In this document: in pieces, positions 54,559-64,000 of the stretch | Layout: every line of letters starts with the position of its first letter | How positions within the stretch are numbered: position 1 is the stretch's first letter | NCBI GenBank assembly: GCA_003344405.1 | Contig: NOWV01000032.1 | Location: 62,001-126,000, forward strand | Origin: Trichoplax sp. H2 | Taxonomy: Eukaryota; Placozoa; Uniplacotomia; Trichoplacea | Direction of reading: 5' to 3' | Length of the DNA: 64,000 bases | Notes under the pieces: generated by a model | What the model was told of the DNA's origin: nothing | Database searches by the model: none | The model's input: only the letters and a program-made list of their open reading frames with translations | Made by a program: the position numbers and the translations under genes

Positions 54559-57321
54559 GTCAAATACAAGCTGAATAGAAAGGTATAGCAGCCTCAATAC
54601 AAAGAAGATTGAAATCGTTCTTAGGCGATTAATGTCGGTAGGAGATTACAGCAATCAAAATATAAGGATCTAACAAAGAATCAAAATCCAGAACTAAATT
54701 GTATTAATTGAATAAACGATTCTTTCTACTCTAATGATCTCAATAAAAATCTAAATTATGCACGTACAGCAAACAGATTTATAAAGTTTTATTTAAGATT
54801 AACAAAAGTTTTGTATGAATGCTTAAGCATCCATGGTAACATAAAACGTCTAAATACGCATTAATTAAGTAAAACAATATCTTTAATCCATAAGCCACAG
54901 CTCTTAATTATAACAAGACTTGCTAGTAAGTATTTTATTAACATTCCTTAGCCTTTGTCATTATTAATTTATTCATGTAGTTATAGATTATAGTTTCAAA
55001 CAATATGTGAATGGTGAATCATCCATTTATCAATTATCCTATTCTAAATCAATAAGTGATGTGCAATATATTGTAATTAAGTAAACAATAACTGAGTCAA
55101 AGACATCCGTAAAATCCGGAGATTTGACCAAGATTTCTACAGTACTATAACCGCTTTTGTAGACAGTTAGCTAATTACCGTACATAGTAACAGTATAAAT
55201 TCATTAAGCTCAATATTTAGGTAACTGTACACCAAGGGTGTCATACTAAAAACTCTTTGTCCACTATTAATGGTGGATATTAGATTTTGGTTAAACAATA
55301 TTAATTAAGCGCTTTACAGAAATATTCAGTTTACTACATTTCTAATGTTATATATATATATAATTATAAAAGTTGAACTGAATCGTCTCTAAATGATAAT
55401 AACTTCTAATAACGAGACACCGTTAGAGCAATTAGCAGGTAGGATATCTGTCCTAAAGTCATTGAATGAATTCAGTCGGTCATTATTTAACTTTTGACTT
55501 GAACATAGGGTTACGGAGACGGAAACTTGAAATCAGAGACATAACTGAATAATGACACATATTGTTCGTATATCAACAGGCGTTACTGCTTGCTTTTCAT
55601 CTACTCGTAGTCAAATATAGATTATAATATCGCCCTACCCTATATTATGTTCACTATTAATATTCCTTGTTTGTAATCATTCATTGCTAGCTTAGCAAGT
55701 GGGAGTAGTTACAATACAATATACAAGCCGTTTAGATCACCTTTGCTGAATTGCAAAGGTACAGTACAAAGTTCTACAACTGATTTCTATTCTCTATTTG
55801 GTAATTGGCATTCTTGCCTCACTTCGTGTTATTGTTCAGTTTATATATACGTAACATATACACTCTTGCGATTGCTTTACTATCTTATAAAGCTACTCAG
55901 TTCTTCATAAAATAAATTGCTACTTTGCTAATAAAATCATTAGATAATAATCATGATAGCTAGGAATCCTGGTTTACCAATAATACGAATCTTCAATCAC
56001 AAAGATCCATTATGCCATTGATTATATTTTTATTGGTGTAGTCGTTACAGTCATTATACCTGCAATGGCCATTCAATTCTTAGATTCTAGGTAACTGCTT
56101 CAAGTTATTTTATTAAACTTAAGTAGACTGTAAATAGCGAAGGAAAATTAATAGCTCAACTTCTGAGTCTGCCATCTTATAAAATTGGCTTTATAGCTTT
56201 CTCACAGCAAAGAAAGAAGCATTTGCATTTTAAGTCTGCATATTAAATTAAATTTTAATAAAATTACTTTATCTGAGTACATCTGATATGTATCCTTTTA
56301 TACAATTTGATTATGTACATTTCGGTTAGTAAGAAATAAAGTTACTTTGACTATGGGATTTAAGATATCGCAGTAATAGCAAATTGAGCAACGCGACTAT
56401 GTAGCAAGAATCGTCAAATTCTGTAATCAAAAATTTTGTCTGATTCTTAGTTTAAATTCTATATTTGACTCATGAGTAAACCCACACAACGTGTTCTTCA
56501 ATTTATTTTTTATTACTGAAGTTATTTTATAATCAAGACTAAGAAAATTGCCCTAACCCATAATATTGAACACTTTTATTTCTAATAAATTAGCTGATAG
56601 TTTATTAATTACGTTTAAATTTAAATAGCAAACACATAAAACTATACTTGCATACATGTATATGATCTTTTCCATATAGAATAAGTGGCTTATTAGTGAA
56701 ACTCCGTACTAGGCCATATGCAGCGATGTGGCAAAATAATCATTGGATACAGTAAGAGTTTTGCATTATACGCTACCAATAGTATCAAAGACAGTATAAT
56801 CTCTTATTAAGAATTAAGAGTGCCCACCGTACAGGGGCTAATAAAATATGCACCCAATCTTAATAGTCTTTCTATCATGCAACCGTAGTATCTAGCATAA
56901 GCTTCTTTTACCTAAATTTTAAATTTACCATCGTTCCACTAACGTATAGTTAGCATTTATCAATTAAAATTGACACAGAGATTCAGTTTATGCTAAATAT
57001 ATTATCCGTTTTATTTCAGATATCTTTTGTACTATTGCTTTACTTTGGTGAGAAGGGTGTTGATTAAATTGATCTCGGGTAAATGCAAATATTACTGTCA
57101 TGATATTCAACTAAAGTATACAGAGTAAGCAAAACCAAGCAATTTTCAATATTTATCCAAATACAATCGTAAGCTTGGATAATATAGTAATTCTGCAAAC
57201 TAAAATTTACCCTTTTACACATCAAATTTCAACGTCAACTATGGTAGCCATTCTTAATTCAGATATTCGTTAAAGTCAGATAAATAAAAAAGAGTCATCA
57301 TATGCTTATAAATAATATCAT
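54559..57321. other. Intergenic region between the calcium channel and TRPA-d
   Basis: 2.8 kb, the longest coding-free stretch between these two genes. It should carry the TRPA-d promoter and the calcium-channel 3' untranslated region. A short (ta)n run sits near 55350. No ORF or known repeat family was recognised. Confidence 0.5.
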
Positions 57322-60300
57322 TTAAACTGCTGTACATTTTGATATGTTAGTAAGATCATCTGAATTGAATGAAAAATTAGACAACATTAGATTTCTGTTT
57401 AGTTCAAGTTCATCATAGTCATCATTTCTGATACCGTTGTAATCATTTTTATAATAATCAGACTGATGGCCTGAATGATTTAAGGTACTATTATGATTAT
57501 TAGAAAAATGGCGTTGATGGTGAAGGTTATTGGTACCTCTTGAACTAGCGTTATTACCAGTAGAGTTTGTATGATTATTACTATAATCTTGACTAAGATT
57601 CGAGGCACCGTTACAATTATTTAAAGAATTATTAGAAGATTTCGATAAAACTTTGGTGTAATTACGTTGTACTGAAGACCAGAATGCATTGGATGGCAAT
57701 CTTTTATATTCAGTTGCTCCGTTTAAATCGGATGCATATTGTTTATCTAAACCATCAGTACTACCGTAGGGGCTATCAGATATGGAAATTGTGACATCAG
57801 GTATATCAACTGGTAATAAATCTTGTAAATTATTAAACTGAATCGCATCATTTAAATCTAAATCATCATCAGTTGATCCGCAACTTGATCCAGACTTTTG
57901 TAAACGCAATCCAAGTGAACCAGTGCAGGAATCATTGGAATCTTCATGCTGTAATTTTAACTTAAATTGATGTTGATTACGAGTAGGTGAATAAGAGCCA
58001 CCATTAATATTATTGCTATTATTAGCCGAACCAGAATGGTAACGATCGTGAATTGTTGTCGGTGAATTATTAGCACTATTATAAGTTGATTGAACAATGG
58101 ATATTTTTTGGGGCGATTTAGGTGTGCCAATTGGCGTCGTACGAATCATGCGATGTAAAGGACGGCCAGGTTCAAAAGTTAATGGAGATGGCTGAAGATT
58201 GGAACCTGAAGTATTATAAATATTAAAACGTGATCCTTGCCGACGATTTGAAAGTAGTGGGTCTAGTGTCTGGCTTCGTTCGTCTGCTAAATCAAATGAA
58301 ATCATTTTGCTTAAGTATACTTTATGTTGCAATCAAGTCACATTTTTAGTCTATTTTTAAATAGTAGTAAATTTAGTACGCATTAAAACTAAATTTTATC
58401 TGAAGTTTCAGTTAATCCCTATTATCTCCTTATCTAAATTTAATTTGGACGTTTACAACTTGTTAAGTTTTTTAAACATTTGCTTCGAAATAATTATCGT
58501 AAATTTTTATAAATGATAAGTCAACATCGACATTTATAAATATTTCTATATAGTCTTTCAGTTGTTATACTACAGTAAATTCTATATTGGACGTATTATA
58601 TCGTAAAATTTATGAAATATTCAACACTCCTCTACATGTTTATTAGAGCTATATTTCTGATTGTTGCTTATATGAATTTTAACTATTAATAACAGTACAA
58701 AATTCAGCTCTGACCACATAAGACTTTGTAATTATTAGAATATTTCATATTATTCTGCTTCACTAACACTAGAGCTAATTTACAGCAATAAATAGCATTG
58801 ATTTATTTATATTGAATACAAGTATACATTTTTCGTTTCATTTGCAACATCTAAATTAAATTCAGGTGCAATGAATTCGTAACTCTGCATCTGCACATCC
58901 AGTAGGTATCGTATCGTAGCAACTTAAATCACTTTGATTGGTAATCCAATATTTTCTAATACTAGTTTACAATATAGTTATTGTGATTTAATTTCTTTAG
59001 TTTCTGTGATTAAGTGATACATCGATAGTAAATTGATCTCATACCTTCATCATCGTAAAAAACTCATAATAAGTATCTCATATTCATTAATGTGGATCAT
59101 TTCTATGTATTATTAGCATTATTAGCACCTATAGAAAATACTAATTGTTAGAATCGATTTTCTTACTATTATTGCGGTATTCAGACTGCAAATAGCCTTC
59201 ATCGTCTTCATGATGAACTTCTGCTATGCAGAAATCAGTTTCTTTACTAGACCGATTTGCAAGATAGAGGTTTATGTCCTGCACTTTCCCCGCATTATCC
59301 TACCGGTAATAATGTAAGATGAAATTTCCAGTTTTCAAAATTTACACTAGCTATTTTTATTCCTCAAATCCAAAAAGTATTTAAAAATTATAAACAATAA
59401 TAACTACGATAAAACTATTTTAAAATAAAGCAATTTACATCAATGCTCTCGAATATAAGGCCTGGCAAAGATCTTGATCTGTTATTTTCTCCTGATACAC
59501 TGCTGTCCGAGGGTTTAGCGGAAACTGCATGTTTCGATTTCTAATAAAATACAATTACTAGTTGAGCTAGATTATCAACAAGGCACGCAATCAAGCCTTT
59601 AGTAAGCGTAATTTCTGGAATAAGTACCAACAACATTTGCAATATTTAAAAAAATATTCGAATGAGCTACATATTACCATTTTATCTCTCTTTCGACTTC
59701 GGCGTAAACTAGGTCGAGGAATTTTAAATGAATGGCTATGAAAATGTTTTGATCTCCTATATCGCATAATTTAGAATGTACTATTTTTTAAATCTCTGAA
59801 CATACGTATCTTGTTGAGATAACACTTGGAGCTTATTTAGAGTATCTTATATTAAATTTGTACTAAATAAAACCTGCGCTGTAATGACTTAAAAATTATT
59901 AGATCAACCCATATAATAATGCTGTCTCGCTTTTCGTTCTTATTAATGTAATGGCAAGGCAAAAAAAATTGTAATAGTATTTTCTCTTACTGCTGCTTGG
60001 TAGGATATTCCGTCGGAATTTCCAAGTCTTTATGAGCCCCAGTTCGAATTGGTGTTCGGACAACATCGATAAAGCGATGAAAAAGAGATTTGGTTCTCTA
60101 AAATGATCATACCAAAAATGAAATGTTATAATCTTTTGTTGACGAAATATAACGAAATGATCAATAATTATCCAACTTACCATTCTAACTTGTTCATCCT
60201 CTTCTCTTAATTGCTGTTTCTTGTATCTTTTGTAATACTCATAAATGATTAAAGCAGCATAAATTTTACCAATAGTAAGATGCCTTGCTCCTATATCGAT

Positions 60301-63145
60301 AATTCAAAATGTGCTTATTTAGCAACTAAAAAATTGAATGGCGCTTATATGTTATTATATGTTATTATAGTTTGCAAGTTAATTTAAATACAACTACTAT
60401 CTCGGCAATTATCCCATCTCTCGATTTTAATGACATTATCAAAATCTCATATTTACATTTAATGCTAATTTTTCTATTGCACATTAAAATCATTTAACAC
60501 TATCAAATTATTCGATAAAAACTATAATACAATCAGCTTAATTAATAACCCAAGAACAAAAAGATCATCGCCTATTAGATCCCATAATTTAAAAATATCG
60601 AAACTGGCGGAGCAACATTAGTTATGCATAATAAAATTAAAATATCTTTTATAGAAATTTTGTCCATTAATGATCGTAGCTTCAATCACAGATAAAGCAT
60701 ATCGAGCTCACTTTTTAATACATTTTACTATTGTTATTTAAAGCTTCGTATAATCAGTGGAAATATGCTCTTCTCAACTTCTATTCGCACAATATTTAAA
60801 AAATTGAAATCTCTATATAACTTAAGCAGATATTGTTTGCTAGATATTCTCTACTCTACTTAACAAACAGAATGACAACGAACATAAAGAATTATTAATC
60901 CGGTATTTATAATTTACCCCAAATATTACAAAAGAATTACCCAGATTTAGAAAAAAGTATAAAATATCAAACACCTATTCAATCCCCATCACATTCTTCT
61001 ATAAGTTATATCCAAAAATATTGAAAGCTTAATATAGAACCAAAGCACTTTTAATAAACGATGATGCATAAATGATAATTAGCGAGCAGGCAGGAAATTT
61101 TAATTCCAAACCCTGTTATAGGTTAGCTAAGTGTATCGAGATGAATTACAGTAGTATATCATACAGTGCATTAACCAATATAAACAAAGAGGCGTAAGAG
61201 AATGAGGAAGAGCATAGTTTGAAGCTTTTTGTCGATGTTACATATAACTATTCACTAACGATCCAATTAATAATTTAGACCAACCATGTTCAACTTGTGG
61301 CAATATACGCTCTAGTGTTCTACTGGTAACTTGCGGCCATATTTTTCTAATGATCTGACACAACTCAGCATCAGCTTCATGTTGATCTGAATAGAATAAG
61401 ATTTCACGTGGATTTAAAGGCAGACCAACATCATTGTTATCCTATCAATTACTTAAATTCTGCTTTCACATTAAATTAATTATTAAAAAGCAAGCTTCTA
61501 AATTACATCGTATTTAAAAACTACTATTGAAATAAGATCGAAACGAAATTAATCGGAGCCTAAATAAGCTATGGCATTGAGTTTACGTTAAAACATCTTA
61601 CCAACCTTATATAGGCTACAAAGAATTTAATAATGTAGATAATAATTGTAACGGGGTCAGTAAGCCAATTTAAACAAAAATTTAATATACTATAGCACTT
61701 ACTATTATTTCTCTTATAACATAAAATAAAGCTGACGATCATACTAAAATCTACCATTCCAAATTAATATTGATGAAGTACTGGCGGTAGTAAGAAAGAA
61801 AATCGCCGAAAAATGGAATTGAATATGTTATAAACTAAAACACTGTCTTTAATTAAAATTACATTTTTTTAGAAATTAGTAATTTACCTTCTCGAACTTT
61901 AATTTTTAATGAAGTTCTTATTAAAGCAAAAAGTGTAGCCTTAAAGCGAATGGTATTATCGCCATTAATAGGAATTCCTAGTTTCATTAATCTCTATGAT
62001 TGATTAACAGAAATGGACGTAAGAAATTGTTTAAGCATTCATTTACGGAATCCATAGCTACAGAGATATGTAAATCTATAATTCATAACTTACTAATTTG
62101 CTACTACTTACTAACTTAAGGTACAAAGAACTAAGATTTTACTAAATGAAGCATCATATATTAAGAAATGTACATATTGTATATTAAATTTTAAATCTAG
62201 AATTTTTAGAAGATCAGAATTAATAATTGAGTGATGATAACAGTGGCAAAAGTCACCGTATAACAAATCCTGAAATTTATATTTATCTAAAATTAATTAT
62301 ATACAAGTATTTATGATTTATTTATATGACGTATTAGAAATCAACAAAATTTCTTATCTGCTTAAGTTAAGATCAACTAAAAATACGATCTAAAGCAAGT
62401 TCTCTGCTAAAATACGTTACTGCGCCATTTATAATAACTGCAATAATATATTGAACGTGAATCATAACATTGGGTGTAGCCTTGACGAATCGCTATATAT
62501 CATAATTACCCGATATGCTGTACGCATTGGGCAACTACTTCCAAAGCCAAGAGGAGGTGGAATACGACATAACATGGTACACAGCTCTTGATGTTTGATT
62601 CTACCGCTAAAGTGTTAAATTTAAATTATGAGTTTAACGTAATAAATGTGAAGTAGATCATAATCTCAATGCAAATTTGTATTAAACATGACTGAGTTAC
62701 CTTGCTTCAGGATCAAACTCCGCCCAGGTATGTAAGAAATGATCCAAATGATATGGACCAAGTATAGACTTATCACGTGTTAAATACTTAAAATTATCCA
62801 TGATTACAGCCACAAATAAATTCAACATCTGCAAAATTTTCAGAAATAACGAAAATATCGTTGTAGCAATGTATTGTTTTCAAATTAAATTATATACTTA
62901 GTCGAAATATATGAAACTATAATATTGTGTATCTGTTATGTTACATGTATTGCAGAATTTTTATCTCTATACGGATAATAATGAATTGAAGTGAGCTAAT
63001 TACCAAAAAAGTAGACAAAAAGACGAATATAACAAAGTATGGATATGCAACATAAGATCCACAGTCGGGAAATTTTGTGGAACATTTTGCTCGACCAGGT
63101 AAACAGGCTAGCATAACTTCAGGCCAGTTTTCACCAGTAGAACAT
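57322..63145 (-). CDS. CACNA1 (Cav2-like): Voltage-gated calcium channel alpha-1 subunit, Cav2-like, 3' part (5' end outside window)
   Basis: The last 11 exons of a Cav alpha-1 subunit, 689 residues: 63004-63145, 62701-62828, 62510-62606, 61888-61993, 61285-61386, 60181-60290, 59991-60097, 59678-59756, 59439-59540, 59167-59299, 57322-58286. In order: the domain IV pore with filter STGENW (Glu), start of IVS6, the S6-to-EF junction [11 protein letters not shown], the pre-IQ EF-hand-like region ([21 protein letters not shown]), [41 protein letters not shown] and the IQ motif [24 protein letters not shown]...IWP and GKIYAA...EYY favour Cav2 over Cav1. A basic stretch (RRSRKRDK) follows, then a long Asn/Ser-rich tail ending KCTAV, a candidate class I PDZ ligand. 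Phases agree throughout; the least certain junction is 61285 to 60290, which needs a weak GTTGGT donor. Confidence 0.9.
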
Positions 63146-64000
63146 CTATCCGCAAGAAATTTATAATATACAGAAGTTAAGAATGATATTAACATATCCA
63201 CTACTCTTTTCGTATATATTTTAGACAGTAGTCATACTGCTTACAATATTCAACATATACATTTCTATTCCAATATAACGTGAACTATTGAGATAACACT
63301 TTAATAAATATGTCTTTTTATATTAAGCGTATGTATGTATTTTTTTAAAGGAAATCACGGTAAAATAAGGGTGTCCGAATTGCAAGAGTAACAACAAGGA
63401 TAAATAATACTACTTCGTTGCAATTATTTGCAAATACCGTATCACGGTATTTTTTAATTGCGCATATAACCAGCACTGCTAATCGGTAAGGTACGCTAAA
63501 TATTTAAACACTAAAGAGTTGATAGTTCTTACAGTGATTATATCTAAAATCAGACAACTAAATTGTAGTTTTAGAAGTGTTTCACATAAATCGATACCGT
63601 AATTTAGCAACTGCACTATGTTATATCTGTATAGAGTGATGCAATCATACATGATGTAAACCTTCAATATGTATGGAACGAGCATTCGAAACATTAGCAT
63701 CCTATAAGAACTCTACTTGGCATGAATGGATCATTTCTTGAACTACTGAAATGTAGACGTTAACTAAGCAAGCTCTTATATAGCTCTCTTTACCTTACAA
63801 TAAATACAGCCCTTTGTTTATAATTACATCTAGTACGGTTGAAATTAGAGCTAAAACTTGCTATATCTGCGAAGTTTTGATTTCCAATGCAGCTACTGAG
63901 AAAGGATGCTTAACAAGCTACATCTCTATCTTAATTGTAACTCTAAACTACGGCTATTAGTTAAGTAGTACATCTAATCTGTAGATAATTTTACTGCTAT
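63146..64000. other. Intron of the calcium channel gene
   Basis: I found no exon encoding the rest of domain IV (S5 or the first pore helix) here, so this is probably one intron longer than 850 bp. A perfect inverted repeat (9-bp arms, aaataccgt/acggtattt, 3-bp loop) lies at 63432-63452. Confidence 0.6.

Noticed and set aside
59899-60183. Minus-strand ORF of 94 codons as a separate gene
   Set aside because: A different frame (59991-60097) joins in phase with the calcium-channel exons on both sides; this frame is accidental and runs through an intron.
61385-61441. Upstream start of the calcium-channel DAEL exon at 61441
   Set aside because: Gives a stop or frame clash with the preceding exon; the acceptor attctattcag before 61386 restores phase and the Cav2-like sequence.
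63479-63700. Minus-strand ORF of 73 codons as calcium-channel domain IV
   Set aside because: Shows no S5 or pore-helix pattern; treated as intron.
1-64000. Operons, CRISPR arrays, phage or insertion sequences, transposase, tRNA or rRNA genes
   Set aside because: None seen. Gene structure is intron-rich and metazoan, and I found no transposase or reverse-transcriptase motif, cloverleaf or rRNA-like stretch by eye.

Overview
This window is animal (metazoan) nuclear DNA: AT-rich, with no operons, and with genes cut into many short exons separated by short GT-AG introns. Every gene I can support lies on the minus strand, so transcription runs from high to low coordinates. The combination of an MBOAT7-type acyltransferase, a TRPA channel cluster and a Cav2-type calcium channel, together with compact intron-dense genes and low GC, suggests an early-branching animal. 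A placozoan such as Trichoplax or Hoilungia is my best guess and a cnidarian is the alternative. This is inference, not proof.

Layout: (1) 232-2535, a complete four-exon MBOAT7/LPIAT1 homologue. (2) 3992-11801, (3) 15490-25317, (4) 28560-39445 and (5) 42611-54558 are four complete TRPA-type cation channels in head-to-tail tandem. Each is reconstructed as 25 coding exons with identical intron phases, giving 1279, 1154, 1125 and 1082 residues. I call them TRPA-a to TRPA-d in coordinate order. (6) Between TRPA-b and TRPA-c lies a relic of a fifth copy (26679-27114): the first two TRPA exons, with two nonsense codons in exon 1. (7) 57322-63145 holds the last 11 exons (689 residues) of a voltage-gated calcium channel alpha-1 subunit, Cav2-like, whose 5' part lies outside the window. 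Intergenic gaps of about 1.5-3.7 kb separate the genes. They hold a 201-bp tandem duplication, a direct duplication flanking a 20-N assembly gap, and some weak ORFs.

Functionally the window is dominated by membrane proteins: one lipid-remodelling enzyme for phosphatidylinositol and five ion channels (four probably sensory and calcium-permeable, one voltage-gated and probably presynaptic-like in ancestry). The most striking content is the TRPA array itself. Sixteen of 25 exons have the same length in all four genes, the copies fall into an outer pair (a,d) and an inner pair (b,c), all four have Glu where vertebrate TRPA1 has the pore Asp, and none keeps the electrophile-sensing cysteines in register. 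Exon coordinates were worked out by hand from splice signals, reading phase and comparison among paralogues. Most should be right to the base, but none was checked against transcripts.
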